A DNA stretch of 64,000 bases from Candidatus Woesearchaeota archaeon (GCA_018668595.1 JABJCP010000040.1:1-64000), one strand, 5' to 3'. Shown: positions 8,983 through 18,731, counted from the stretch's first letter. The notes: generated by a model not told the origin, from the letters alone. Program-made: numbers and translations.

Positions 8983-9237
8983 ATGGATGAAAAAGTTTCC
9001 CCTCTAAAGAGGTTTAAGATTGGAGCAATTAATGCTTCTATTTGGAGCAATATAGGTCAAAAGGATGGCAAGGAATTTGAATTCAAAACTGTTTCTTTTG
9101 AAAGAAGATATAAAGATAAAGATGGTGAGTGGAAAAGTACGTCATCATTAAGACCTAGCGATCTTCCTAAAGCATCTTTGGTCTTAAATAAAGCGTTTGA
9201 GTATATTTCTTTTACAGATAATACAACTCCTAACTGA
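8983..9237 (+). CDS. Small conserved-looking protein, possibly nucleic-acid binding
   Basis: An 84-residue soluble protein from the ATG at 8983, chosen because AAGGTGGT lies directly upstream as ribosome binding site (a GTG at 8974 is also in frame but lies inside that site). The pattern IGAINASIWSN, then TVSFERRYKDKDGEWKSTSS, then LPKASLVLNKAFEYI resembles small bacterial and phage proteins of unknown function, with a two-strand and helix layout that recalls PC4-type ssDNA binders. That resemblance is from memory and is weak. It lies 75 nt before radA and shares its promoter block with the dinD-like gene, which hints at a DNA-repair role. Confidence 0.6.
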   Translation: MDEKVSPLKRFKIGAINASIWSNIGQKDGKEFEFKTVSFERRYKDKDGEWKSTSSLRPSDLPKASLVLNKAFEYISFTDNTTPN

Positions 9238-9262
9238 GTTTCCTTTTTTTTATTTTTTTTTA
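9238..9262 (+). terminator. T-tract after the small gene
   Basis: T-runs of eight and nine separated by one A follow the TGA stop. A TATA-like ctatataat comes next at about 9263-9271, so radA probably has its own promoter and this tract is the partial or full terminator of the preceding unit. Confidence 0.5.
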
Positions 9263-9312
9263 AACTATATAATGACATTTAACGAAATTTTAAATATATG
9301 AGGTGATTTTTT

Positions 9313-10359
9313 ATGGATGCACAAGTTGATATTAAAACAGAAGATATTATTCCTAGTACAGATTTAAAACCTAGTTTACCAAAATCAAAAAAGAAAATGG
9401 AGTCTGAAAAACCAAAAGAAGTAGAAAAAGAACTTAATTTAGAGGACTTGCCAGGGGTAGGTGCTGCAACTGCAGAAAAACTTAAGGAGTCAGGGTATGA
9501 CGATTTAATGTCTGTAGCTGTTGCTTCTCCAGGAAAACTTATTGATGATGCAGGCATTACCGAAACTGCTGCGAGGAAAATGATTAATGCCGCTAGAAAT
9601 TCTATGAAAATGGGGTTTGTTTCTGGTGAAGAAGTTCTTGAAAAAAGAGGAACTGTAATAAAGATTTCTACAGGTAGTGAAGTATTTAATGAAATGATGG
9701 GTGGTGGATTTGAAACAGCTGCAATCACCGAAGTTTTTTCAGAGTTTGGTGGTGGTAAAACACAAATAGGACATATTCTTTCAGTTAATATGCTCAAGCA
9801 AGATCCTGATTCTTATGTTGTTTACATTGATACTGAGAATACTTTTAGACCTGAGCGTATAGCTCAACTTGCAAAGGCAATCGGTCTTGATCCAACTCAA
9901 GTCTTAAAAAAAATTAAAGTTGCAAAAGCGTATAATTCTGATCACCAAATGCTTTTAGCAGAAAAGGTTTCAGAATTAATTAAAGGAGATGGTCTTAATA
10001 TAAAATTGGTTGTTGTTGATTCTTTGATGTCTCATTTCCGTGCAGAATATGTTGGTCGTGGAACATTAGCAGATCGTCAACAAAAATTAAATCGTCACAT
10101 GCATGTTTTAGCTAGACTGGCAGACACAAATAATTTGTGTGTTTATGTAACAAATCAGGTCATGTCTAAACCAGATCAGTTTTTTGGAGATCCAACTACT
10201 GCAGTAGGAGGTCATATTGTAGGTCACGCATCTACTTTCCGTATTTATTTACGTAAAGGAAAAAAAGGGTCTAGAGTTGCAAAACTTGTTGACTCACCTA
10301 ACCTTCCAGAAACTGAATGTAATTTTATGGTTACTGAAGGAGGTCTAGAAGACTTGTGA
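9313..10359 (+). CDS. radA: DNA repair and recombination protein RadA
   Basis: A 348-residue archaeal RecA/Rad51 recombinase that forms filaments on ssDNA and drives strand exchange. A helix-hairpin-helix domain (LPGVGAATAEKLKESGY, about residues 46-62) precedes the ATPase core with Walker A GGGKTQ (about 147-152) and Walker B LVVVDS (about 232-237). L2-region and C-terminal motifs (TNQVMSKPDQFFGDPT, GGHIVGHASTFRIYLRKGKKG) are typical. The start has a strong GAGGTGAT ribosome binding site. It carries an unusually charged N-terminal extension of about 40 residues. RadB is encoded at 20.99 kb. Confidence 0.97.
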   Translation: MDAQVDIKTEDIIPSTDLKPSLPKSKKKMESEKPKEVEKELNLEDLPGVGAATAEKLKESGYDDLMSVAVASPGKLIDDAGITETAARKMINAARNSMKMGFVSGEEVLEKRGTVIKISTGSEVFNEMMGGGFETAAITEVFSEFGGGKTQIGHILSVNMLKQDPDSYVVYIDTENTFRPERIAQLAKAIGLDPTQVLKKIKVAKAYNSDHQMLLAEKVSELIKGDGLNIKLVVVDSLMSHFRAEYVGRGTLADRQQKLNRHMHVLARLADTNNLCVYVTNQVMSKPDQFFGDPTTAVGGHIVGHASTFRIYLRKGKKGSRVAKLVDSPNLPETECNFMVTEGGLEDL

Positions 10360-10481
10360 TGTAGTACATAATTTTTTTTATCTTTTTTCTAAGGTAATTT
10401 TATATATTATTTAGTATTCTAATATGGTATCGCAGCATTATTTGCGAGATTTAATATAATAGAATTTGGGTGAATTAATTT

Positions 10482-11231
10482 ATGTATGGAGAAAGAAAGT
10501 TTGGTTTTAGAGGGGGAAATACGCCTCCAGTTCAAGTTGGTGAAGAAATAGATGTAAAGATAGAAGCTGTTGGCGAAAAAGGCGACGGCATCGCTCGTAA
10601 AAGTGGATTTGTACTGTTTATACCTAATGCTAAAGAAGGTGATGAAGTTAGAGTTAAGATTACCAAGGTTTTGAGTAAAGTTGGTTTTGCTGAAGTTATT
10701 GGTGCAGCACAAGCTCCTGTTGAAAAATCTGTGCCTAAACCAAGATCAAGACCAGATTCATCATTCCAACCACCTCCACCTCCGCCCGTTGATAATCCTG
10801 AAGACACAGAAGATTTTGGTGATGAACCAGAAGAAGAGTCTCAAGAATCAGAAGAAACTTCCAAAGAACCTACAGAAGAATTAGCTGATGTTCCTCAAGA
10901 TCTTGTTGAAGAACCAGAACCTGTTAAAGATGCTGATGAAGCAGAACTAGTTCCTGAGTTAGAGGATGTTCCAAAACCAGTTGCAGAAGAATCTAAAGAA
11001 ACTTCTGAAGATGTGGCTGAATTAGTATCAGGAGATGTTCCTGAAGATTTACCTACTCCTGTAGAAACAGAAGATTCAGTTGAAGAAATTCTTGAGTTAG
11101 AGGATGTTCCTGCACCAGTTGCGCAAGAACCTGCTTCTGATGAGTTGGATGTTCCACCTCCACCTCCTGATGAAGAAGATTCTTCTGAGAAAAAAGAAGA
11201 AGGTGATGAAGAGGAGAAAAAAGAAAACTGA
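10482..11231 (+). CDS. TRAM-domain protein with long acidic tail
   Basis: A 249-residue protein. Residues about 17-70 form a TRAM domain (VGEEIDVKIEAVGEKGDGIARKSG, then FIPNAKEGDEVRVKITKV), a small beta-barrel that binds RNA; stand-alone archaeal TRAM proteins act as cold-shock-like RNA chaperones. Residues about 80-249 are a low-complexity, strongly acidic Pro/Glu/Val tail with recurring ELEDVPxPVAxE units. Such a tail is not part of the usual 60-80 residue TRAM proteins and could contact basic partners or keep the protein soluble. The RNA-binding role is family knowledge; the tail role is unknown. Confidence 0.8.
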   Translation: MYGERKFGFRGGNTPPVQVGEEIDVKIEAVGEKGDGIARKSGFVLFIPNAKEGDEVRVKITKVLSKVGFAEVIGAAQAPVEKSVPKPRSRPDSSFQPPPPPPVDNPEDTEDFGDEPEEESQESEETSKEPTEELADVPQDLVEEPEPVKDADEAELVPELEDVPKPVAEESKETSEDVAELVSGDVPEDLPTPVETEDSVEEILELEDVPAPVAQEPASDELDVPPPPPDEEDSSEKKEEGDEEEKKEN

Positions 11232-11282
11232 TTTTTTTTATTTTTTTATTCTTATTCTTTAATTTAGTTTACTTTACTTTTT

Positions 11283-12098
11283 CTAAAATATCTGGCCTAT
11301 AGGAAATTCTTCTAGAAAACTTTGTATTTGATTATCAGATAATTGTTTTGCAACACTATATTTTTCTGCAATAGATTTATCAAGTGAACATCTAGTTTCA
11401 TCTATTTTTGCGGGTTTTCCAATCAAAGGTAATTGTCCTTGGTAAGCTTTTGCAACAATCACGGTTGCTAACGCCATATTATAAATATCTGTTTCTTGAT
11501 TGTTATTGCTTTTTTCTTGGTAAAGAACTAATGGTGCATTTGTATGGCTTGCAGAATCAAAAGCAACTTCTACATCTGCTCGGAATATAGCGTCTGCAGG
11601 AAATGCAGTATGAATAAAAAAAGATCCGCTATTTTTAATATATTGGTTCATTTTTTTTATTTTATCAATTCCTATTTGTTCTTTCAAATCAAAATATTCT
11701 TTTATTAAAAACGAAAACGGATCTGCATTTAAAATTTGTCGCGCAATATGTGCAGTCTCGTACCCTCCTAAAATTATTGCTAGTGAAGTATATATTGCAG
11801 CGCTAGTGGCAATATAATTTTTGTTTGCAGTGTTACGATCTTCAAAGTGCCAATCAGTTATCCAATTATAAAATGTATCTTCTTCAGGTTCTGACTGTTC
11901 AAGAAAATCTTCTAAGTTCTCAAATGAAATTATTTCATCAGGTAGGTATTGTTGAAATGAGGGTTGTTTTTGAAAGTCTTCATAAAATATTTTTTCTAAA
12001 CCTTTTTTCAATCCATTTCGTAGAATGTAATTATCTTCTAAAAATATTAGTTTACGTTTAATTTTGGTTTTTTCGTTATTTTTATTGTTTGCAATCAT
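11283..12098 (-). CDS. Receiver-like domain protein, unknown output
   Basis: A 271-residue protein. The N-terminus resembles a response-regulator receiver: KLIFLEDNYILRNGLKKGL supplies the first strand with the acidic pair (about residues 17-35) and ITDWHFED (about 85-92) resembles the phospho-acceptor strand. The same two signatures appear in the 173-residue protein at 18016 (LIEDNPK, VVDFRFEE), so the two are probably related. The C-terminal half is helical and unassigned. The histidine kinase at 15838 could be the partner, but this is inference only. Confidence 0.5.
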   Translation of the reverse strand: MIANNKNNEKTKIKRKLIFLEDNYILRNGLKKGLEKIFYEDFQKQPSFQQYLPDEIISFENLEDFLEQSEPEEDTFYNWITDWHFEDRNTANKNYIATSAAIYTSLAIILGGYETAHIARQILNADPFSFLIKEYFDLKEQIGIDKIKKMNQYIKNSGSFFIHTAFPADAIFRADVEVAFDSASHTNAPLVLYQEKSNNNQETDIYNMALATVIVAKAYQGQLPLIGKPAKIDETRCSLDKSIAEKYSVAKQLSDNQIQSFLEEFPIGQIF

Positions 12099-12295
12099 TC
12101 GCTCACCCTATTTTAAAATACTTCAATCACTTTTTAACTTTTGTTGTCATCAAGAATATTCTATTTAAATAATTTAAAAAGAATATTGCACTTCTGAGGA
12201 TTCATAGTTTAAGCTCTGTTCAAAACACATATGTTTGTTTTTTACGCGTAAGGAGTTAACAAAGCTTATATACATTTCTTTGAGTTACTATTTTT

Positions 12296-13837
12296 ATGTT
12301 GTCAAGATTTGTACCATTATTACCTGTAACTTTGTCAGATTATGTTTTAAGAAAAAAAGCGCATAATATTAATTTTCTTAGAGGTATGCTTCTTAATTCT
12401 ACTCCTGAAGGTTTAGAAACCATTGGAAGAAAAAAACTTATTGCTTGTTTCAAACGTGCAGTTAAATATGTTCCTCATTACGCAAACTTTTTAGAAAAAA
12501 AAAAAATCAAGCCTAGTTCAGTACATTCATTAAATTCTTTTTTAGAATTAGTTCCTATTTTGAACAAAAAAAATTATGTTAAAACTGCTAAAACTGTTGA
12601 TGAGTTATGTTTTAGAGGGAATTTAAGTTCTTGCAGTCTTTTGAGTAGGAGTTCGGGTTTTAGTGGTAAGGCTTCATCTTGGGCAAAGTCTCGAGAAGAG
12701 CAACAGGAATCTAAGAATTTTGCAGCTCTTGGTTTAGATTTATTATTTGGTATAACGCATAAAAAAACATTGCTTATTGATTCATTCGCATTAGGGTCTT
12801 GGGTCAGTGGTGTTGATCTTTTAATGATTGCAGATTCTAAGTGTTCTGTTGTAGCGCCTGGCGCGGATATCAATGAAACATTAGATCTTTTAATTGATAT
12901 GAAAAATGAGTATGAACAATTTCTTATTGCAGGAACACCTCATTTTCTTAAGTTTTTAATTGAAGAAGCAATCAAAAGAAAAATTCCTCTAAATAAATTT
13001 AAAATTAATATTCTTGCGGGTGGTGAGTCTTTTACTGAAGATTGGCGTCAGTATATGAATTCTCTTTTAGGGAATACTATGTATGATGACAATACAGGTT
13101 TTGTTTTTTCAGCATATGGCGCTTCTGATTTAGGTGTTACTGGCGTTAATGAGACGCATGAGTCTGCACAAATAAGATACTCGTGTATGAAGAATAAAAA
13201 ATTAAGAGAGGATATCTTTGGTAGATTTTCATCAACGCTTCCTATGTTGTTTCAATACGATCCTACTAAGTATTTTATTGAAGTAAATCAAAAAGCTGAA
13301 CTTGTTTTTTCTAATTGCGATCTTAAAGCATTAATGCCTTTAATTAGGTATAACATTCATGACGTAGGTGGCGTTGTGTCTTATCGCGAAATGCAAGATA
13401 TTTTGAAAAAAAATGGTGTTGATTTAAAATTAAAAGCACCTCTTCCTTTTGTTTTTGTCGTCGGAAGGTCTGATGGTACTGTAAATTTTGTTGGATCTAT
13501 TGTTTATCCAGAGTATGTTCATGATGCTTTAATAAAACACAGTTCAATTTATGAATTAATAACAGGGGCGTTTAGGATTTCAACGAAGTGTGATCAAAAT
13601 AACAATCCTTATTTACAAATTAATATTCAATTAAAAGAGAGTGTAAATAAAACGACTACTTTGCAAACTAAAATCAAATCTATTCTTGTTGATTTTTTTA
13701 GCGAATTAGATAATGATTTTGCTCAGAATATTTCTTTGATTAAGAGTAAGACAAAGAAGAATCCTATAAGAGTGTCTGTTTACAATAACAAATCTTATCC
13801 TTATATCGACGGGATTAAGATTAAATATGTCGAATAG
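12296..13837 (+). CDS. CapK/PaaK-like adenylate-forming enzyme
   Basis: A 513-residue ANL-superfamily protein related to phenylacetate-CoA ligase and CapK. The phosphate-binding loop appears as LLSRSSGFSGKASSW (about residues 116-130). ILAGGESF (about 240-247) and FSAYGASDLG (about 271-280) match the adenylate-binding motifs A4 and A5, and VVGRSDG (about 393-399) the hinge motif. CapK proteins act in capsule or lipid modification, with unknown acyl substrate. A TATA box about 25 nt upstream suggests a leaderless transcript. The decarboxylase-like gene starts 21 nt after its stop, so both are likely one operon for envelope lipids or surface polymers. Confidence 0.8.
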   Translation: MLSRFVPLLPVTLSDYVLRKKAHNINFLRGMLLNSTPEGLETIGRKKLIACFKRAVKYVPHYANFLEKKKIKPSSVHSLNSFLELVPILNKKNYVKTAKTVDELCFRGNLSSCSLLSRSSGFSGKASSWAKSREEQQESKNFAALGLDLLFGITHKKTLLIDSFALGSWVSGVDLLMIADSKCSVVAPGADINETLDLLIDMKNEYEQFLIAGTPHFLKFLIEEAIKRKIPLNKFKINILAGGESFTEDWRQYMNSLLGNTMYDDNTGFVFSAYGASDLGVTGVNETHESAQIRYSCMKNKKLREDIFGRFSSTLPMLFQYDPTKYFIEVNQKAELVFSNCDLKALMPLIRYNIHDVGGVVSYREMQDILKKNGVDLKLKAPLPFVFVVGRSDGTVNFVGSIVYPEYVHDALIKHSSIYELITGAFRISTKCDQNNNPYLQINIQLKESVNKTTTLQTKIKSILVDFFSELDNDFAQNISLIKSKTKKNPIRVSVYNNKSYPYIDGIKIKYVE

Positions 13838-13858
13838 GTTTAATCGGTTTTTTTAAAG

Positions 13859-14545
13859 ATGTTTTGGATAAAATTAATTCAAATTTTCCTTGGAATTGTT
13901 ATTCTAGTATTCATATCTTGGTTTTATTGGAGATATTTTTGGTTTTTTCGTGATCCCAAAAGAGTTTCTCCCCAAGGGAATAATATTGTGAGTCCTGCTG
14001 ATGGGACTATTGTTTACGCAAAAAAAGTTAAAAAAAATCAAATTCCTATTTCTAATAAAAGGGGGAAGTTTATTGATTTATCCAAAGATGTAAAAGAACA
14101 TCTTACAGGAGAAAAATATTTAGTAGGCATTTTTATGACTCCGTTTAATGTTCATGTTCAAAGAGCTCCAATTGCAGGAACTATTAAAAAAATCAAACAT
14201 TATAAGCATGAAAATTTGGTTATGACTTTAATGTGGTTGAGGATTTTTTTAAATTTAAGACCTTTTTATAGTCATTGCAATCACATGTGGGTTAATGAAC
14301 GGCAAATAACTCTTATAAAAGGGGTTGTTCCTGTTTATGTTGTTCAAATTGCGGATCTCGTCGTTAATAAGATTGTTTCTTTTGTGAAACCAAGACAAAC
14401 TGTTAAGAAAGGAGATCGTATTGGTTTGATTAAAATGGGATCTCAGGTTGATTTAGTTTTTCCTACGACTGCTGTTGAACTAGTTGTAAAAGAAGGTGAC
14501 AAAGTTAAAGCAGGAGAATCAATAATTGCAACCATTAAAAAATAA
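13859..14545 (+). CDS. psd: Phosphatidylserine decarboxylase-like protein
   Basis: A 228-residue proenzyme-type protein with one N-terminal membrane helix (about residues 5-25). Family motifs are FRDPKR (about 31-36), SPADGTIVYA (Asp in the catalytic triad), MTPFNVHVQRAP (His) and KMGSQVDLV, where cleavage at Gly194-Ser195 would make the pyruvoyl group. The family's LGST loop is GS plus changed flanks, as in the shorter archaetidylserine decarboxylases. The product would be phosphatidyl- or archaetidylethanolamine. It follows the CapK-like gene closely. Confidence 0.88.
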   Translation: MFWIKLIQIFLGIVILVFISWFYWRYFWFFRDPKRVSPQGNNIVSPADGTIVYAKKVKKNQIPISNKRGKFIDLSKDVKEHLTGEKYLVGIFMTPFNVHVQRAPIAGTIKKIKHYKHENLVMTLMWLRIFLNLRPFYSHCNHMWVNERQITLIKGVVPVYVVQIADLVVNKIVSFVKPRQTVKKGDRIGLIKMGSQVDLVFPTTAVELVVKEGDKVKAGESIIATIKK

Positions 14546-14561
14546 TTAAGGTTCAATCAAA

Positions 14562-15731
14562 TTAGATTTTCTTTTCATAAACTCTATATATTTTATTTTG
14601 CACGCCGCCATATTTTGTAGCTAATTTTATTGATGGAATATTATCTTCTGTAATCCAAGAATACTCAAACGTTTCGAATTTTCTTTTTTTCAAATTCAAA
14701 AATAGCAGATTTAATATGTGTTTTCCAAGTCCTTTTCCTCTGTATTCAGGTAATAACGAAATTAATTCTAATTTATTTTCTCTAATAAAAGTTCTCATTA
14801 CAAATATTTTTATCCAATCAAACCAAGTTAGTTTTCCATTCATTTTTTTTACTAATAAATTATAATTAGGATATGTTAATACAATTCCGCAGTCTTGCTT
14901 CTTTTTCTCGTCGTGTAAAAAAAACATAAAGTCTTTATCAAATAAATATTTTATATCACTGCACTGAAAAATAAATTCATCTTTGTTATATTTTCTAAAT
15001 TGAAAATGTTTTGTTGCGGTAAATGATTTGTTTATTATTTGTGCAATTTTCCATATTTCTTCTTCGATTTTTTTTATATTTATTTCACGCACAATAAACT
15101 GTTTGTGTTCTTTTTTAAAATTAGCTTCGATTTCATCAACACTTATTTTTGTTAAGTCTGTTCTATATGCGTATAAATCTTTAACTTTTTTGAAACCAGA
15201 AGCAGAGATTAATTTTGAATAATAAGCGGGATTATAATTCATTATAACTCCTGGGATTTCATTAAATCCTTTCACTAAAATCCCTGTGTTGTGTGCCACA
15301 CTTCCATTTATGGGTCCGCGTATTCTTCTGATTTTTTGTTTTCTTAATTCTTTTGCACATTCAAAGAATAAAGCATTTGCAACTTTTTTGTCAGTTACAC
15401 ATTCAAAATATCCAAAATATCCTACTTTTTCTTTTTTGGTATATTCAGAATCAATAAAAAGGGCAATTCTTCCAACAATTTCCGTCTCAATTTCTTTTTT
15501 TGAATTTCTCGTTTGTTTGGTCGCAATAAATAATTTTTTAGAGGTAATTTTCCAGAGAGGATTTTCTTTTCCAAAAAACTTTTTTTCTTCTTTTGTTATT
15601 GGTTGAACCCAGTAACAATTATCTTTGTAAATTTTTGTTGGAAATAGTATAAACTCTTCTAATTCGTTTTCAGTGGTTACATCTACCTCTTTTATCTCAA
15701 TGTTAGCTATCATTTTTTTAGCAGGCCGCAT
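14562..15731 (-). CDS. GNAT-superfamily acyltransferase of the long (about 380-residue) type
   Basis: A 389-residue protein. The N-terminal part matches a known long GNAT family from memory: a YKDNCYWVQP motif, NPLWK, GRIALFID, YFGYFECV, GPINGSVAHNTGILVKGF and MNYNPAYYSKLI. The C-terminal half has the acetyl-CoA loop in LLPEYRGKGLGKHILN (about residues 333-348). The substrate is unknown. It converges on the decarboxylase-like gene with a 16-nt gap. A TATA-like ttataa sits about 21-25 nt before the ATG, giving a leaderless transcript. Confidence 0.75.
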   Translation of the reverse strand: MRPAKKMIANIEIKEVDVTTENELEEFILFPTKIYKDNCYWVQPITKEEKKFFGKENPLWKITSKKLFIATKQTRNSKKEIETEIVGRIALFIDSEYTKKEKVGYFGYFECVTDKKVANALFFECAKELRKQKIRRIRGPINGSVAHNTGILVKGFNEIPGVIMNYNPAYYSKLISASGFKKVKDLYAYRTDLTKISVDEIEANFKKEHKQFIVREINIKKIEEEIWKIAQIINKSFTATKHFQFRKYNKDEFIFQCSDIKYLFDKDFMFFLHDEKKKQDCGIVLTYPNYNLLVKKMNGKLTWFDWIKIFVMRTFIRENKLELISLLPEYRGKGLGKHILNLLFLNLKKRKFETFEYSWITEDNIPSIKLATKYGGVQNKIYRVYEKKI

Positions 15732-15837
15732 TTAAACCTTGACTGTGTTATAAGCACGCGGTGCTTTTAAATATTATCCTTTTATATAATAGAAAATAAA
15801 AAGATTTATATAGGTCAAGCACCACTTTCAAGTAGCA

Positions 15838-17904
15838 ATGGAAGAAATAGGGGAATTAACTGCTGAATTAACAGAGAATATTCAAAGAACTGTTAGTGGG
15901 CACGATGTAGGGTTGCATTTTCATAGTCTTTCTGAACTTATTTTGGGTCCAAAGTTAAAAAAAAGTTATGACAAGAATAAAGCCGTGTCTCTCGCAGAAA
16001 AGTTCGATTCTGTTTCTTTTTTGTTAAATGGAATGAGAGATAATCTATTTTTTAAAGAATTAGTGGGAGGTAAAGATTTAGATTTATCTAATGATAGTGA
16101 ACTAATTAAATTTCTTATTACTCCTGATAGGGGCATTCCTTATGCAACTGTACGAGATGTTTTAGTAAATAATGCACTTATTAACACAGATAATCCTTTA
16201 ATATATTCCGGTGTGGGTAAGCTTGCTTACAAGTATGCAGAAAAAATAGCATTGTTTGCAAAATTATTTGGTTCTCCAGAAATTATTTTACACATGACTG
16301 GCGAATTTAGTAATAAATTAAATAATGTTCTCGAAATGAGAGAAATTGCATCTACCAAAGGAGGATCAATTCAAGCAGGAGAATATTTTGTTGATCATAC
16401 TTATTGTGATGAGATTTTCACCCAAGGAATTATCATGACTTCTCCGAGAGTACTTCCTTTTTACAATGATAAAATGTTTGAAATGAAGTGTGTACCTACG
16501 CATTCTCAGTCGAAATTTGAAGAAACTGTAGACTTTATGAATAATTTTTTTAATTCAAACTTTTCTTTGCGCGAATCTGGTTCTTCTATTTTTTTAAATG
16601 AACAGCACTTGGGAAAATATGTTTTTATGTTGGGTACGCAGGAATTAATAGAAGAGTCCAAAGGTAAATCTCAAGAAGAGTTAGAAGAATTGCTTAAACC
16701 TATTGAAGGAAAACATTATTTGTCTTTGGATTTTAGAACTGCAGGTGTTGGTCGGCGAGTTTTTTTGTGTGAAAAAGATGTTGAAGTAAATAGTAAAAGA
16801 GTTCTAAGAGCAGGTCAATTTTATAATTGCGAGGAATGTTTTGATCATTTTTATTACAAACCTCGTGGAGGTATCTATTCATTTTTTTCAAAAGTTTCAA
16901 GTATTTTTTTACAATCAAAATTCCAAGAACTTAAACGTGATGAATTAAAATTTGTAAATCAAAAAAATGATGAATCTCGTGATGCTATAATTAAAGTTTT
17001 TGAAGAAAAAGACCGTCGGGAAGCTGAAGAAAAAAAGAGAATTGAAGCAGAAAAAGTTAGTGCAGAAGAAAGAGCAAAATCTTTGGAATCAGAACTTGAA
17101 CTCGAGAGAACAAAAGCAGAGCTTGAGCGAAAATTAGAAGAAGTTAACCGTCAGTATGCTCAAGAAAGAGATACGAAAATTGATGCGCATGATATTAAGA
17201 ATGATCAAATAGGTCTTAAGTCTGTTGCCATTGATGCTCTTAGAAAAGATTTGTCAAATTATTCGTGGGATATGTTAGGAATATCAAAATCAGAATTGAA
17301 TTCAGATGCGTATATTGAAAATAATTTAGAATCGATTGCAAATTTAGAGTCTATTTCAGCACAAACAAAATATTTTGTTGTTGCAACTAAAGAGATTTTA
17401 GAACAAGCATCCAATTCATTAAAACGTGCTCAAAAGATTATGGGTAAAAAAATAGAAGTTGTCAAAACCGAATTTAATTATTATGATTTTATGGAAACTG
17501 TCATCAAAGCAGTTAATATCATGAAACCAAATTTGAATGTTGAACTTTTGAATCAAATTCCTTCAGATTTATCTATTGTTGCAAGTTATGAGGATTTACG
17601 GGCAGCATATATTAATTTAATTGATAATGCGGTTGATGCATCTTCAGAGGGTAACGTAGCAATAAATGCATCACCTATGGGGTCTTCAAAGAAGGTTCAT
17701 ACTATGATTAGTCAAACTGGTTTTATGAGTTCTGATTTAGCTTCAAAATTAACTAATGGCGAAGATGTGGGTTCTTCTAAAGGAGACAAAGGTCATGGTA
17801 TTGGTTCTATTGCAAGTTATAATATTATCAAAGAAGCACATGGTGGAGCACTTATGTATAATGGCTTGGAAGATAAAGGTGCACAAATTAGAATCATAAT
17901 TTAA
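15838..17904 (+). CDS. Soluble histidine kinase with unknown sensor domain
   Basis: A 688-residue protein with no membrane helix. Residues 1-360 are a large unassigned sensory region. A long coiled coil (about 370-445, EKDRREAEEKKRIEAEK type) leads to the H-box AHDIKND with candidate phospho-His451. The ATP-binding domain has an N-box NLIDNAVDAS (about 593-602) and a glycine box KGHGIGSIASYNI (about 655-667). TTTATATA lies about 30 nt before the ATG. No typical response regulator is adjacent, but two receiver-like proteins are encoded at 11283 and 18016. Cytosolic sensing is inferred from the lack of membrane segments. Confidence 0.8.
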   Translation: MEEIGELTAELTENIQRTVSGHDVGLHFHSLSELILGPKLKKSYDKNKAVSLAEKFDSVSFLLNGMRDNLFFKELVGGKDLDLSNDSELIKFLITPDRGIPYATVRDVLVNNALINTDNPLIYSGVGKLAYKYAEKIALFAKLFGSPEIILHMTGEFSNKLNNVLEMREIASTKGGSIQAGEYFVDHTYCDEIFTQGIIMTSPRVLPFYNDKMFEMKCVPTHSQSKFEETVDFMNNFFNSNFSLRESGSSIFLNEQHLGKYVFMLGTQELIEESKGKSQEELEELLKPIEGKHYLSLDFRTAGVGRRVFLCEKDVEVNSKRVLRAGQFYNCEECFDHFYYKPRGGIYSFFSKVSSIFLQSKFQELKRDELKFVNQKNDESRDAIIKVFEEKDRREAEEKKRIEAEKVSAEERAKSLESELELERTKAELERKLEEVNRQYAQERDTKIDAHDIKNDQIGLKSVAIDALRKDLSNYSWDMLGISKSELNSDAYIENNLESIANLESISAQTKYFVVATKEILEQASNSLKRAQKIMGKKIEVVKTEFNYYDFMETVIKAVNIMKPNLNVELLNQIPSDLSIVASYEDLRAAYINLIDNAVDASSEGNVAINASPMGSSKKVHTMISQTGFMSSDLASKLTNGEDVGSSKGDKGHGIGSIASYNIIKEAHGGALMYNGLEDKGAQIRIII

Positions 17905-18015
17905 TTGCAAAATAACTTAATTCTAATTTCTATTTGTTTAATTTATTAAAAAATTTAATTTTAAGAAAAAGGTTTAAAAAAATAAAAAATTTATTTGATT
18001 GATTTACTATTTATT

Positions 18016-18537
18016 TTAGAATTTGTTTTTTTGCTCAAGTTTTCCAGCATCATACAGTCTAAAAGTATCTAATAAGAATTCACCATATGACATTCCTGTT
18101 TCTTCTGCTTCTTTCTTACATCGTCCAACTGTAATCAAAGCTTGATCAACAAATGCAACATTTCCATCAATACCTTCTAAACTAGTAACTGCAATAGCTG
18201 TGCTAATGGCGTCAAGGGTATCGTCGTTAGGATCAGCTTTACTTGCGCCCATTGACATTATAATATCGATTCCTGTATAGGGAACTTTTGTTCCGGTATA
18301 TTTTTCTTCGAATCTAAAGTCTACAACAACTCTTACTTCGTCAGTTTTATGAATTCCTTGTAACATAGGTTTCCATTCATTTTCAACAATGGGCCTATAT
18401 CCTTGGCTTACTATTTTTCCTTCGAGAAGTGTAGAAAGATCTCTTGGTTTTCTTACAATATATCCTGCATCACCTAGTTTTCTTTCAGCATCTGCTAAAA
18501 GTTTAGGATTGTCTTCAATTAGTATAGCATATTTCAT
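18016..18537 (-). CDS. Receiver-like domain protein next to the histidine kinase
   Basis: A 173-residue protein that starts MKYAILIEDNPKLLADAERK, like a receiver with an acidic pair at about residues 8-9, and has VRVVVDFRFEEKY (about 69-81) at the place of the phospho-acceptor strand. A conserved Lys/Thr switch site is not obvious, so it may be a divergent or non-phosphorylated receiver. A GGAGGGG ribosome binding site lies before the ATG. It is tail to tail with the kinase (112 nt between stops). It is probably a homologue of the N-terminal domain of the 271-residue protein at 11283. Confidence 0.55.
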   Translation of the reverse strand: MKYAILIEDNPKLLADAERKLGDAGYIVRKPRDLSTLLEGKIVSQGYRPIVENEWKPMLQGIHKTDEVRVVVDFRFEEKYTGTKVPYTGIDIIMSMGASKADPNDDTLDAISTAIAVTSLEGIDGNVAFVDQALITVGRCKKEAEETGMSYGEFLLDTFRLYDAGKLEQKNKF

Positions 18538-18731
18538 TTAAACCCCTCCTGAGTATATTAAATTTTTAAACGTGAGTTCCATTTACTACTAACAAAGTAT
18601 AACATCTTTTTAAAGTTTATTATTCTGAATAATATAGGTTATAGAATACAAAATAAATAAGACGAAAACAAATAGACTCAATAAATGAGTTCTAAATATT
18701 TCCGAATAAGGGCATTTAGAGTTCTTTAAAA

